Below, in pieces: positions 34,073 through 43,315 of a stretch of DNA of 64,000 nt (positions within the stretch are counted from its first letter, which is position 1; each line of letters opens with the position of its first letter). This stretch comes from Candidatus Flexicrinis proximus. Lineage in GTDB: Bacteria > Chloroflexota > Anaerolineae > Aggregatilineales > Phototrophicaceae. Location of the stretch: NCBI GenBank assembly GCA_016712885.1, contig JADJQF010000034.1:62001-126000 (forward strand), given 5' to 3'. The notes below the pieces were generated by a model that was given only the letters and a program-made list of their open reading frames with translations, was not told the DNA's origin and ran no database searches. Position numbers and translations under genes: made by a program.

Positions 34073-34971
34073 AGTTCGAGTTCCCTACGATTAAAGAAGC
34101 GCATCAAGGGATAGACGATGATCGTCACAAGGATGAACAATATCACGTTACCCGCGGTCGACAGACCGTAAAACCCGGCCTGGTACTGCTTGTAGATCAC
34201 GGAGGTGAGGACATCCGACGCGAACCCCGGGCCGCCGCGCGTCATCGTCCAGATCAGGTCGAATGTCCGTAGGCCGCCGATGAACGACAGGATAATCACG
34301 GTAAACGACGCATTGCGGGCGAGCGGCAGGATGACGTGTCGGAACTTGACCCACGTACCGCCTTCAATCATCGCCGCGTCGAAGTAATCGAGCGGGATAG
34401 ACAGGATCCCCGCGATGAAGATCACCATCGCGATACCGATCCCCTTCCACACGTCGACGAAGGCCACCGAAAAAAGGGCTAATCCCGGATTCCCCAGCCA
34501 GTCTGGCTTCCCCAGCCCTAACGCCCCCAAAACGGTATTGATCAACCCAACCGACGGTTGCATTAAGGCGCCAAAGGTGATTCCAACGGCGACCGTGCTG
34601 ACGAGTACCGGGAAGAAGATGATTCCTCTGAACAGGGCTTTCATCCGGATACTTGAAGTGAGCAGCACCGCGAGCGGTAGAGCGATAATCACTTTAAGCC
34701 CGCTGGTCAAAACGGCATAAATGAAGGTGTTGCGCAGGCCGGCGGTCAGCTGAGGATCGGCAAAGAAGCGTTCATAATTATCGAATCCGATAAAGGTGGC
34801 GTCGAAAAGTGTCCAACGTGTCAGACTGAAGTAGAACGATAGGACCGTTGGCGCGAGGAAGAAGACGCTGAACACGATGGCTGCCGGAATGTAGAACCAG
34901 CGAGGATACATGCGGAGAACTGTCTGCGGCTGCGTGTTGTAGATCAAAGGACCACTCCCGTAGGGCTGCAA
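34069..34971 (-). CDS. Sugar ABC transporter permease (MalF type)
   Basis: About 300 aa with six helices. EAA loop PLDYFDAAMIEGGTWVKFRHVILPLA, slightly degenerate at its first residues. The start is uncertain: TTG at 34971 gives the longer form, while ATG at 34911 (MYPRWFYIPAAIVFS) begins right before the first helix; neither has a good ribosome site. A strong hairpin precedes the gene. No ATPase gene is near. Confidence 0.9.
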   Translation of the reverse strand: MQPYGSGPLIYNTQPQTVLRMYPRWFYIPAAIVFSVFFLAPTVLSFYFSLTRWTLFDATFIGFDNYERFFADPQLTAGLRNTFIYAVLTSGLKVIIALPLAVLLTSSIRMKALFRGIIFFPVLVSTVAVGITFGALMQPSVGLINTVLGALGLGKPDWLGNPGLALFSVAFVDVWKGIGIAMVIFIAGILSIPLDYFDAAMIEGGTWVKFRHVILPLARNASFTVIILSFIGGLRTFDLIWTMTRGGPGFASDVLTSVIYKQYQAGFYGLSTAGNVILFILVTIIVYPLMRFFNRRELEL

Positions 34972-34987
34972 ATAAGTTCGACGCGCC

Positions 34988-35015
34988 GAAGGGCCGACCG
35001 TGAGGCCAGCCCTTC
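34988..35015 (-). promoter_or_regulatory. Stem-loop between binding-protein and permease genes
   Basis: GAAGGGC and GCCCTTC form a stem with a further GGCC/GGCC pairing inside. It sits in the same place as the hairpin at 21992-22051 in the other importer, and probably limits permease expression or protects the binding-protein message. Confidence 0.6.
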
Positions 35016-35049
35016 GTACATATCGGAGACACTGGGTCTCGTGGAGAGT

Positions 35050-36330
35050 CTAGTCCCAGCCGGGAAGGCCGAGCTGCTGTGCCTGACGTTCGACGTCGAG
35101 ATCATAGTTGGCGGCTGCTTCTTCCGCGGACATCTGACCCGTCGCAACCGCAACACACAGTTGTTCGAGATTCGGTCCCTTAATCGGCGAGACGAATTCG
35201 AGCGCCGGGCTGGATTGCCCCGCATCGAGGTAGGCGGCGAGATCCTTGACCGCAGGCAGCACGTCGTCTGGAAGGCTGGCACCCTTGACGAGGTACGGAC
35301 CGTTTGGCGTGACGGCAGCAGTCTGGGCGTCGGCACCCTCTACCGAGGCGATGAAGCCCAGGAAGCCGAGTGCGGCGTCGAGCTTGGCGCCGGTTGTCGT
35401 CTGTGGGATGTACGTGCCTGCCGGCATCCACACCGTGACACCGTTGGTCTCAGAATCGCTACCGGGCTGCGCGAAGAAGCCGATGTCGTTGATCTGATCG
35501 GGGAAGTTCGCGGCAATCGTGGACAGCGCGAACGTCAGCATCGGGTAGTGAGCCACGTCGCCGTTAGCCAGCAGCGCCAGACCGGGTTCAAAGCGGGTCG
35601 TTGCGAAGTCCTGCTGCCACCAACCGGCTTCGTAGCCCTGCTGCAGGTAGGCAAAGCCAGCCAGTGCCGCCGGTGTGTCCGCATACTTGGCCTGGTTCGA
35701 GGTGTAAAGTTCGGCGAAGCCCGGGACAGCCTGAGCGACATTGTGATAGTCGGCCAGCACGAACAACTGGGAGGTCCATGTGTCACCGAAGGTTGCCAGA
35801 ACCGGCGCAATGCCCGCGGCGAGGATTGCTTCGTTGTTGGCAGCGAATTCTTCCCACGTCGTCGGAACGCTCAGGCCAAGTTCTTCATAGACAGCCTTGT
35901 TATAGAGGATGCCGCCACCCATGCCTGTGCCAGTGGGGACACCGAAGATGCCGCCATTCTGCGACACGGTCGGCAGGAACGACTCGACGATGTTTTCGAT
36001 GAACGGCTGCTCCGATAGATCGACCAGTGTTTGTGTCGGGTTCAGAGCCTGAAGTAACGAACCTGAATTGTAGAAGAAGATGTCGGCCATGTCGCCCGTG
36101 GCTAGGCGCGTCTTGACGATGTTATCGCCTTCCGTGCCGCCCGGCCGGCTCTCGATGGTGATGGTGACGTTGGGGTGCATTGCCATATAAGCTTCGGCAA
36201 GCGCTTTCGCAACATCCTGACTATTCTGGCTCTCGTCGACGAGGTAGATCAAGGAGACCGCATCCTGTGCGGAGACTATTGATGCACCCAGCGCCAAAAC
36301 CAGAAGAAGAAACAGTACTTTCCTGAACAT
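35050..36330 (-). CDS. Sugar ABC transporter extracellular solute-binding protein
   Basis: 426 aa. Signal peptide MFRKVLFLLLVLALGASIVSAQ, no lipobox. Binding-protein features include IIESRPGG-type strand (ITIESRPGGTEGDNIVK), ATGDMADIFFYNSGSLL and LGFLGFIASVEGADAQ. Homologues import plant-derived oligosaccharides. The ATG at 36330 is chosen because AAGGAG stands 8-9 bases upstream. The neighbouring LacI regulator and GH genes suggest a xylo- or rhamno-oligosaccharide ligand. Confidence 0.92.
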   Translation of the reverse strand: MFRKVLFLLLVLALGASIVSAQDAVSLIYLVDESQNSQDVAKALAEAYMAMHPNVTITIESRPGGTEGDNIVKTRLATGDMADIFFYNSGSLLQALNPTQTLVDLSEQPFIENIVESFLPTVSQNGGIFGVPTGTGMGGGILYNKAVYEELGLSVPTTWEEFAANNEAILAAGIAPVLATFGDTWTSQLFVLADYHNVAQAVPGFAELYTSNQAKYADTPAALAGFAYLQQGYEAGWWQQDFATTRFEPGLALLANGDVAHYPMLTFALSTIAANFPDQINDIGFFAQPGSDSETNGVTVWMPAGTYIPQTTTGAKLDAALGFLGFIASVEGADAQTAAVTPNGPYLVKGASLPDDVLPAVKDLAAYLDAGQSSPALEFVSPIKGPNLEQLCVAVATGQMSAEEAAANYDLDVERQAQQLGLPGWD

Positions 36331-36435
36331 GCGACACACTCCTTAACTAAATAAACTCCCCTGCAAGAGATCCCGTAGGATCGGGTTCTCCTGTCCAAAA
36401 AAGGTGGGTATTACCGGAGTATCTCCCGCGGCGGA

Positions 36436-37482
36436 CTATTCAGCATTTGTGTTACTCCCTGGCGCGGGTCCGGTTGATTCGCGAACTGTCAGTGTCCATC
36501 CGCTGACAATGATCTGCTGTTTCTCCGCGGGATCATTGAGCCGGTTGATCAGCATACGCACCGCGTCGCGCCCGTTTTGCTCCGGTTCACCGGATACGCT
36601 CGTCAGGCGCGGCACGGTGTATGATGAGAACGGAATGTCATCGAACCCCGCGATCGACAGGTCCTGTGGGACTCGAACGCCAACATCTGTGGCAGCACGG
36701 ATCGCCGCCACAGCGAGTAAGTCGTTGATCACAATAATTGCCGTGGGCCGGTCAGGCAGACTCAGCATGTTCTTGACGGCCTCGTAGCCGTCTTCCATAT
36801 ATGGCCCGCACTGGAAGACGAGTCCCTCGTCGTATGGAAGGCCCGCGCCAATCAGTGCCTGGCGATGGGCTTCCCGTCGATCGATTCCCTGTGAGGTGGA
36901 CTGCACCCCGTATATGAAACCGATACGCCGATGTCCAAGTTCTAGTAAGTGCTCCATTACGGCACGGGCGCCGTCACCGTAGCCTTGCTGAACGTAGTCA
37001 AACTCGGATGGGGTGTCGGTGATTTCGACAACCGGCTGACGCGATGTCCGCAGTTGTTCTGAAGCCTGGTCCGAGAACTGCTTAAAGTTCGTCAGGATGA
37101 TCAATCCGTCGACGCGCTGCTCCGCAAGTTCGCGGATACTCTCCAGCTCCGCTTCGGGAGTCAGGGTGTTGTGAGCCAGAAGCAGGTTGTAGCCGCACAC
37201 CTCCGCTTCTTTGGCAATGCCTACCAGGATTTGCCAGAAAAACGGGTTTTCGTACATCGGCAGCAAGACGCCAATAGACTTGGTGTCGCCGCTACGCAGC
37301 GCCTGCGCGCGCGCATCTATTCTGTAATTGAGATCAGCAACAACATCGAGCACACGCTGACGTGTTTCAAGGGAAATGGGGATGCGCTTGTCGACGTGAT
37401 CGTTCAAGACGTAAGACACGGTTGCGCGGGAAACCCCGGCAGCGCGGGCAACATCAGATTGAGTGGGTCGTTTCTTTTCCAT
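36436..37482 (-). CDS. LacI-family transcriptional regulator
   Basis: 348 aa. The N-terminal helix-turn-helix is PTQSDVARAAGVSRATVSYVLND, followed by a hinge helix (RVLDVVADLNYRIDARAQAL) and a periplasmic-binding-protein-like effector domain (SIGVLLPMYENPFFWQILVGI; GFDDIPFSSYTVPRLTSV). It likely represses the importer and hydrolase genes until the sugar is present. The ATG at 37482 removes a five-residue upstream extension starting at TTG. Its own promoter carries an inverted repeat just downstream of the start point, which points to autorepression. Confidence 0.94.
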   Translation of the reverse strand: MEKKRPTQSDVARAAGVSRATVSYVLNDHVDKRIPISLETRQRVLDVVADLNYRIDARAQALRSGDTKSIGVLLPMYENPFFWQILVGIAKEAEVCGYNLLLAHNTLTPEAELESIRELAEQRVDGLIILTNFKQFSDQASEQLRTSRQPVVEITDTPSEFDYVQQGYGDGARAVMEHLLELGHRRIGFIYGVQSTSQGIDRREAHRQALIGAGLPYDEGLVFQCGPYMEDGYEAVKNMLSLPDRPTAIIVINDLLAVAAIRAATDVGVRVPQDLSIAGFDDIPFSSYTVPRLTSVSGEPEQNGRDAVRMLINRLNDPAEKQQIIVSGWTLTVRESTGPAPGSNTNAE

Positions 37483-37501
37483 TGTATGCACCAACAATGT
37501 G

Positions 37502-37521
37502 CACGATTCACCTTAATCGTG
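37502..37521. promoter_or_regulatory. Candidate LacI-family operator
   Basis: A perfect inverted repeat CACGATT-N6-AATCGTG, placed between the lacI-type promoter and its start codon and about 150 bases before the rhamnosidase start. The size and symmetry fit a LacI-family dimer site. Confidence 0.5.
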
Positions 37522-37534
37522 TAAACTACTTTAG

Positions 37535-37563
37535 AGACTAGGATATCGCATGACTTTTGTCAA
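37535..37563 (-). promoter_or_regulatory. Promoter of the LacI-family gene
   Basis: On the minus strand TTGACA (37558-37563), 17 bases, TAGTCT (37535-37540). The -35 is a perfect consensus. On the opposite strand TTGTCA overlaps it, so divergent transcription is possible. Confidence 0.6.
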
Positions 37564-37672
37564 GTTTTCTATTTGATTTCATAGCGCTTGTGTCCGATAG
37601 TTAGGGCCGTTTTCGCTGCACTGCTGCACAGGACTGAGACCTGCCTGTCTCGCTTTTTGAAAAGGACATTTC

Positions 37673-40411
37673 ATGACCCACATCACGAAGCTCACAACTG
37701 AGTACCGTCGCAATCCGCTGGGAATCGACATCACCCGACCTCGATTCGCCTGGCAGCTTGCATCAGACCGGCGGGCAAGCCGCCAGAGCGCTTATCAGGT
37801 GACTGCCGCCAGCCAGCCGCATCTTCTCGTCGAGGGAACCCCTGACCTATGGGACAGCGGAAGGATCGACTCGGATCAATCGGTGCATGTGACATACGCC
37901 GGGCCGGTGCTGCGTTCTCGGCAGCGTGTGTACTGGCGGGTCGCCGTCTGGGACGATACGGGTCAGGCTAATCAGAGCGAGATAGCCTGGTTTGAAATGG
38001 GGCTGCTCGAGTCTGGTGACTGGCGGGCGCACTGGATTGGCACACCTTTCAGCGGCGGCCCACGCAGTTCATTTCCCGTCCCCCAGCTTCGGAAAACCTT
38101 CAACCTCGCCGGCGATGTTGCGTCGGCACGGTTATATGTCACAGCATTGGGCGTGTTCGATTGCTCGATCAACGGCCAGCCCGTAGGCGAGGATGTCTTC
38201 GCGCCAGGGTGGACCGATTATCGCCAGCGCGTACAGGTTCTCACCTATGACGTGACCCAGCTGGTGCACCGCGGCGAAAACGCGATGGGTGCATTGCTCG
38301 GGGATGGCTGGGCAGTCGGATATCTGGGCTGGCTCAACCGCCAGAATTATGTCGATCGTCCTCAGCTGCTCGCGCAGCTCGAAGTAACGTTCACGGATCG
38401 CAGTACGCAGACTCTGATCTCCGATGAATCGTGGACATACCATTTTGGCCCGATCACCCACAGCGACTTCATGGCTGGCGAGGCCTATGACGCGCGCAGG
38501 GAGATTGCCGGTTGGGATACGCCGCAGGTTAGCCCGCCGCAGGCAATGCCTGTTGTGACTTTCCAGCACCCAACGCTCAAGTTAGTGGCCCACAACACCC
38601 CGACCGTCCGCCGGATCGAAGCATTGGTACCCGCCAAAGACCCCGTTGACCGCAGCAGTATGGGTCGAAAACGGCACCTGTTCGATCTGGGGCAGAATAT
38701 GGTGGGCTGGGTGCGGTTCAAAGGATCGGCGCCGGTCGGCAAGACCATCATGATCCGCTTCTCCGAAGTGTTGAACCCGGATGGGTCCTTGTACACCACT
38801 AACCTTCGCTCGGCCCAGGCGACTGACTACTACACCTTCAAGGGGAGTGGGGAAGAAGTCTGGGAACCGAAATTTACCTTTCACGGTTTTCGCTATGTCG
38901 AAATTGAAGGATACCCGGGTCCGGTCACACGCGACACGATAACCGGGATCGTGGTTCATTCGGACATGGAGCAGACCGGCAAGTTCGAGTGTTCTGATCC
39001 GCTCCTCAATCAGCTCCAGAGCAACATCCTCTGGGGGCAAAAAGGCAACTTCGTCGACCTGCCGACCGATTGTCCTCAGCGCGACGAACGCCTGGGCTGG
39101 ACGGGTGATATACAGGTCTTTGTAAGTACCGCTGCTTTCAACATGAACGTCGCCGCGTTCATGACGAAGTGGGCCCAGAATGTCGCCGACGCGCAAAATC
39201 CCGATGGCTCCGTTCCGTCGGTTGTTCCTTACGCCACCGATGTCCCCAAGGATGGCGGTCCGGCGTGGGCCGATGCCGTGATCATCTGTCCGTGGACGAT
39301 CTATCAGTCCTACGGTGATGTCCGTATCCTCGAAGAGAACTACGGCCCCATGAGCCGCTTTATGGATTTTCTGATCACGGCCAGTCCGGGCTATATCCGC
39401 TGCATGCCGGATTACGAGGGCTGGCCCGGCTTCGGGGATTGGTTGTCGATCAACGCCAATACTCCGCGCGACTTGATCGGCACCGCGTTTCTAGCCTACG
39501 ATGCCCGCCTGATGGCGCAAATTGCCGCCGTCCTCGGCAAGTCCGACGATGCGGCACGCTATCAGAAGTTGTTCGAGAATACGAAGGCGGCGTTCGCCGA
39601 TCGCTTCCTCGCAGGCAGTGCCGTCCCCCTTGCGTCGGTTACCCCGTCCCAAATCCGCCGGGAAATGGACGATGCGGACCGGCTTTCGCGCGGCAATCTC
39701 CAGGTGGTCGACTATGGCACCGTCACCTCTGACGTGTTTAATGTCGATCTCTTCACCCCCACGCAAACCGCCTATGTGCTGGCCCTGTACTTCGACCTCC
39801 TTCCGGAGGCGCTGCGCGCACCAGCGGTCAGCGAACTCGTCGCCGATCTTGATCGGCGCGGAATGCATCTCTCGACCGGCTTTGTCGGGTCGCCCTACCT
39901 GAACCACGTTTTGAGCGGCGGCGGACGCCTCGACACCGCCTATGCGCTGCTGAATCAGAAGACCTGGCCTTCCTGGCTGTATGCCGTGACTCAGGGCGCC
40001 ACGACCATCTGGGAACGCTGGGATGGCTGGACACAGGAGAGCGGTTTCCAGACTCCCGAAATGAACTCGTTTAATCACTACGCCTACGGCGCGATCGGGG
40101 ATTGGCTGTACAAGACTGTTGCTGGCATCAACACCGACCCGTCTGCGCCCGGCTACAAGCACGCGATCCTGCGTCCGCAGCCTGGCGGCGGGCTGAACTT
40201 CGCACGCGCCAGCCTCGATACCTTGTACGGCACACTCGTGTCCGACTGGAAACTCGACGGCGGCGTGTTCGAGTACACCCTGATCGTGCCTGCAAACACG
40301 ACTGCGACCGCTCACCTCCCACACGATGGGCGCATCACCCTCAATGGCGGTGCCGTGACCGGACGGGTACACGAACTTGCTGCAGGGACGCACAAGTTTG
40401 TCATTGCCTAG
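37673..40411 (+). CDS. GH78 alpha-L-rhamnosidase
   Basis: Inverting enzyme that removes terminal alpha-L-rhamnose; 912 aa, full length, no signal peptide. An N-terminal beta-sandwich pair (LTTEYRRNPLGIDITRPRFAW; carbohydrate-binding WTDYRQRVQVLTYDV) leads to the central region. The (alpha/alpha)6 barrel holds the catalytic acid region DLPTDCPQRDERLGWTGD (about residue 460) and WPSWLYAVTQGATTIWERWDGW. The C-terminal sandwich carries VPANTTATAHLP. AAAAGGAC precedes the ATG. It is divergent from the LacI-family regulator and probably under its control. Confidence 0.95.
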   Translation: MTHITKLTTEYRRNPLGIDITRPRFAWQLASDRRASRQSAYQVTAASQPHLLVEGTPDLWDSGRIDSDQSVHVTYAGPVLRSRQRVYWRVAVWDDTGQANQSEIAWFEMGLLESGDWRAHWIGTPFSGGPRSSFPVPQLRKTFNLAGDVASARLYVTALGVFDCSINGQPVGEDVFAPGWTDYRQRVQVLTYDVTQLVHRGENAMGALLGDGWAVGYLGWLNRQNYVDRPQLLAQLEVTFTDRSTQTLISDESWTYHFGPITHSDFMAGEAYDARREIAGWDTPQVSPPQAMPVVTFQHPTLKLVAHNTPTVRRIEALVPAKDPVDRSSMGRKRHLFDLGQNMVGWVRFKGSAPVGKTIMIRFSEVLNPDGSLYTTNLRSAQATDYYTFKGSGEEVWEPKFTFHGFRYVEIEGYPGPVTRDTITGIVVHSDMEQTGKFECSDPLLNQLQSNILWGQKGNFVDLPTDCPQRDERLGWTGDIQVFVSTAAFNMNVAAFMTKWAQNVADAQNPDGSVPSVVPYATDVPKDGGPAWADAVIICPWTIYQSYGDVRILEENYGPMSRFMDFLITASPGYIRCMPDYEGWPGFGDWLSINANTPRDLIGTAFLAYDARLMAQIAAVLGKSDDAARYQKLFENTKAAFADRFLAGSAVPLASVTPSQIRREMDDADRLSRGNLQVVDYGTVTSDVFNVDLFTPTQTAYVLALYFDLLPEALRAPAVSELVADLDRRGMHLSTGFVGSPYLNHVLSGGGRLDTAYALLNQKTWPSWLYAVTQGATTIWERWDGWTQESGFQTPEMNSFNHYAYGAIGDWLYKTVAGINTDPSAPGYKHAILRPQPGGGLNFARASLDTLYGTLVSDWKLDGGVFEYTLIVPANTTATAHLPHDGRITLNGGAVTGRVHELAAGTHKFVIA

Positions 40412-40444
40412 GCGGTCAGGCACTTTTCCTCTCTGCCAGTTTTG

Positions 40445-40471
40445 GACGCTCTCGGAATTTCCGAGAGCGTC
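40445..40471. terminator. Hairpin between rhamnosidase and glycan operon
   Basis: GACGCTCTCGGAA and TTCCGAGAGCGTC are perfect 13-base arms around one T. It lies between convergent genes; T-runs are short, so termination is likely but not certain. Confidence 0.6.
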
Positions 40472-40526
40472 TATCATTTCCGGCGGGAGGGTTTGTGTCT
40501 GCGGCGAGTCGTTGCCGACCCCTGGG

Positions 40527-40784
40527 TCAGCCTGTCCCGCGCCCGAACTTCGAGCGAACCAGCTCCAACGCCAGTCGCGCGAACAGCTTGGGTGCATGCC
40601 ACAGTACCCATCCGCGAACCTCTAGTCGCTCACGGGGGCCGCAGTGCGATCGCGCCGCGGACAGCGTCTTCCGCAAAACGCGATCCGCCTCACGGTCGAA
40701 ATGAGCGCGCTCGTCTGCGGTTAACGCCTGAGTCGCGAGAAAACGCTGCCGGATTTGCCAGTACAGCCCCAGCGCAGCGGTCAC
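40527..40784 (-). pseudogene. C-terminal piece of the glycosyltransferase, probably split by a frameshift
   Basis: An 85-codon frame (GTG start overlapping the upstream stop) with helical content: GLYWQIRQRFLATQ, LTADERAHFDREADRVLRK, RGWVLWHAPKLFARLALELV. It looks like the helical tail of a family-2 glycosyltransferase. Adding one C to the CCCC run just before the upstream stop would fuse the two into one frame reading LRSVPQADVTAALGLYWQ. It is therefore likely a frameshifted C-terminus rather than a separate gene, though a coupled small gene cannot be excluded. Confidence 0.6.
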
Positions 40785-41590
40785 ATCGGCCTGGGGACGC
40801 TGCGTAGCATGTCTTTCGGGAGCGGCACGGCCACGTGAAACAGAAATCGCGCCAGCGATTCGGGCACGGGCTGCCCCATCATCAGGCTTAACTCCCGATG
40901 CGTGATGCGGAAGTGCGTCTCCAGTTGATGTTGGCGTTTGGTCATCGAGATGCCGGCAGGGTTGACCCTGTAATGCAGATGGACCGTTTGCAGCCGTTCA
41001 ACCTGCCCGCGCCGGCCCAACCGTGACCACAGATCGTAATCTTCTGCTGTGAAATAATCGCTCTCGTAGCGCAAATCCCCCAGCGCTTCGCGTCGGATCA
41101 TAGCCGTCGGGTGTTGCACCGAGGTCATCCACAGCAGCGACCAGTGCATATAGCCTGGCGTTCCCGGCTCCGGCGGCGGTGGCATCTCAAATCCGTGATA
41201 GACGTACTGCCCTTCGTCGTCGATATGCACATACTTCGTTCCCAGCAGGACAACCTGTGGATGTGCGTCCAGATGCGCCACTTGGGCACCCAAACGGCCC
41301 GGCAGACAGATGTCGTCCCCGTCCATCCGGGCGATGTACTGGCCTCGCGCGGCCTCAATCCCTGTATTCAGCGAGGCCACAATCCCAAGGTTCTGTGCGT
41401 TACGCAGCCGCACGATCCGCGGATCGGTGTATGAATCCAGGATCGCCGCCGTCCCATCCGTCGAACAATCGTCGACGATCAGGAACTCGAAGTCGGTGAA
41501 GGTTTGTGCCAGGACGCTGTCAACCGCCGCCCTCAAGTGCTTCTCGACGTTGAAGGCCGGCATCAGCACGGTTACGCGCGGCGCGCTCAT
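40781..41590 (-). CDS. Family 2 glycosyltransferase
   Basis: Adds a sugar from a nucleotide donor to the growing glycan in the cytoplasm. 269 aa in this frame: RVTVLMPAFNVEKHLRAAVDSVL, DFEFLIVDDCSTDGTAAIL (first acidic motif), and YIARMDGDDICLPGRL (DxD metal site), then SDYFTAEDYDLWSRLG (ED acceptor motif). The ATG at 41590 overlaps the stop of the upstream sulfotransferase gene (ATGA). The end is abrupt (VPRPM), and the expected helical tail is found in the next frame (see 40527-40784). Confidence 0.88.
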   Translation of the reverse strand: MSAPRVTVLMPAFNVEKHLRAAVDSVLAQTFTDFEFLIVDDCSTDGTAAILDSYTDPRIVRLRNAQNLGIVASLNTGIEAARGQYIARMDGDDICLPGRLGAQVAHLDAHPQVVLLGTKYVHIDDEGQYVYHGFEMPPPPEPGTPGYMHWSLLWMTSVQHPTAMIRREALGDLRYESDYFTAEDYDLWSRLGRRGQVERLQTVHLHYRVNPAGISMTKRQHQLETHFRITHRELSLMMGQPVPESLARFLFHVAVPLPKDMLRSVPRPM

Positions 41591-42378
41591 TCTGTATGTC
41601 CTGCAAGCTCGCACAACTGCTGGTAAACCCGTCGGATCGGCAGTGGTGTAAGACTATCGTCGGCGGTCGTACGGGCCAGTCGTTCATCCGGAAAGTCCCG
41701 ATTCACCTTCGCGCCGGTCAGGGCGGCGATCCGGTCCAGCCCGTCCGAGGTCAGCACCTGATTGTAGTGCAGGAACATCCAATCACCCTGATGCCGGTGC
41801 TTCTCCAGGATGTGCCGGTAATTACACATCCAGATCTCCAGCGCCTGCCGGTACGACAGCCGGATACCCTTCAGATAGTCTTCGCGTTCCACTTCCTTGA
41901 GGATGCTGGTTGCGGTCGTCGCGGGCTCGCGGAAAACACAGATAAACACGGTGTTTTGCAGGTGCTTGCGCCAGGCGGGTAGGGTATAGCACAGGCGCGG
42001 GTCCTTTAGGCAGTACGGCTCATGGTGCGTCAAGCGCGCGATGCGCTCGGCCTTTGCGGTCGAAACTGCAGGCTCGCGTTCAGGCGCGACCATCGCAAGC
42101 CAGAGCACTTTGGCCCACGGCGCGGCATCCTCGAAGTTGGGCTGCGGAGGAACAAGACCCGCCCACCGTGAAAGTCGCTCTCGGAGCGTTGGCTGGAGCA
42201 TCGTGCGGATAAGGTCTTCGTTGAGCGCTTCGACCTCGCGCGACTCGAAGAATCCTTTCGGATTCGCTTCGGTAGCAGGCATCATGGTATCACCCATGTA
42301 GTAGCCGGCTTCCGACAGCGTACCCGCGACCATGCTCGTGCCGCTGCGTCCTGCGCCTAGGACGAGGCAGTTTCGCAT
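41587..42378 (-). CDS. P-loop sulfotransferase
   Basis: 263 aa. The 5'-phosphosulfate loop for the donor PAPS is CLVLGAGRSGTSMVAGTL, and the 3'-phosphate site is CVFREPATTATSILKEV. Length and motifs place it with Sulfotransfer-type enzymes that sulfate carbohydrates. It forms part of the long minus-strand glycan operon and overlaps the downstream glycosyltransferase by four bases. There is no membrane segment, so it acts in the cytoplasm before export. Confidence 0.85.
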   Translation of the reverse strand: MRNCLVLGAGRSGTSMVAGTLSEAGYYMGDTMMPATEANPKGFFESREVEALNEDLIRTMLQPTLRERLSRWAGLVPPQPNFEDAAPWAKVLWLAMVAPEREPAVSTAKAERIARLTHHEPYCLKDPRLCYTLPAWRKHLQNTVFICVFREPATTATSILKEVEREDYLKGIRLSYRQALEIWMCNYRHILEKHRHQGDWMFLHYNQVLTSDGLDRIAALTGAKVNRDFPDERLARTTADDSLTPLPIRRVYQQLCELAGHTE

Positions 42379-42382
42379 AGTC

Positions 42383-43192
42383 TCAACGCCGACCCGTCAA
42401 GTTCACCCAGCGCCCGTAAAGAGCGTTCAGGCGCGGGAAAATCGCCGCTTCGCGCTGGAATCCGCGGCCCTGTTCCCGCAGTCTTTCCTCGAAGAGCGCC
42501 GCCGCGAAGGCATATAACTGCACATCCAGCGCGTTATGCGCTTGGGCGATCTCGACCGACTCTGCAGTGTGCTGTGTTTTCGCTCGCGTGTTCGTTCCAA
42601 CGTTTTTGCGCACGTACAGCGGCGTTTTCCAACCATAGAACCGCCGGAACACGACTAGCGATTCGTCGTAGCGTTCCAGCAAGCCGAACGTATCGATTCG
42701 GTCGCGCAGGGTCTGCTTCGCGATCTCCAGATGCTCTGAGGTACACGTGCCTGTATCGTCCAACCCCGCCAGCATCCGGGTTTGCAGGTTATCTTCCAGC
42801 AGAACGATGCCGTCGTTCAGTTCGGTCTTTTCTGCGGTGAACTTCTCGTGAAGCGGATGTTCCTGCTTCCTCAGCACCTTGTAATAACTTGAAAACAGCC
42901 ATTGAACCGGGTCGCGCAGCAGTGTGAAATACGACGTTGACCGTTGCGTCGACGTGTGTACCCCGTAAGGTACGTGTCCACCCAACAATCCGAATCTGGA
43001 ACTGTCCTGCTCGATCAGGCTCCGAAGCATCGCGTCATTCTTGGCGATGGACCCTTCGGTGATGCGGCGCGAGTGTTTTTGGCCGTACTGCCGGTACAGA
43101 ACAGACCACAGCGTCGTCCCGCCGGTCTTGGGGATGTGAAGGAAGATTACCAGCAAGTTCTTATCTGACCGCGTCAAGCGACAGGTCTCCAC
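42383..43192 (-). CDS. Sulfotransferase family 2-like protein
   Basis: 269 aa. PAPS loop LVIFLHIPKTGGTTLWSVLY and 3'-phosphate motif TLLRDPVQWLFSSYYKVL are both present. GLLGGHVPYGVH follows, as in heparan- and chondroitin-type sulfotransferase relatives. A GTG at 43192 is the best available start; it has no clear ribosome site, and a later in-frame start is possible. Four bases separate it from the next sulfotransferase gene. Confidence 0.85.
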   Translation of the reverse strand: METCRLTRSDKNLLVIFLHIPKTGGTTLWSVLYRQYGQKHSRRITEGSIAKNDAMLRSLIEQDSSRFGLLGGHVPYGVHTSTQRSTSYFTLLRDPVQWLFSSYYKVLRKQEHPLHEKFTAEKTELNDGIVLLEDNLQTRMLAGLDDTGTCTSEHLEIAKQTLRDRIDTFGLLERYDESLVVFRRFYGWKTPLYVRKNVGTNTRAKTQHTAESVEIAQAHNALDVQLYAFAAALFEERLREQGRGFQREAAIFPRLNALYGRWVNLTGRR

Positions 43193-43315
43193 TTCATAAT
43201 CGAAAAACTCGTGCCAATTAACATCGGCCGGGGCGTTCTCGCCCCCGGCGCGCCCTCGCCCCCGGCGCGACCTCGCGCGTTGAGGACTCCTGTTTGGGCC
43301 AGCGCGATGCTGTTC

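Noticed and set aside
35041..36018. 325-codon plus-strand frame opposite the solute-binding protein gene
   Set aside because: Antisense to a well-supported gene, with no recognisable motifs.
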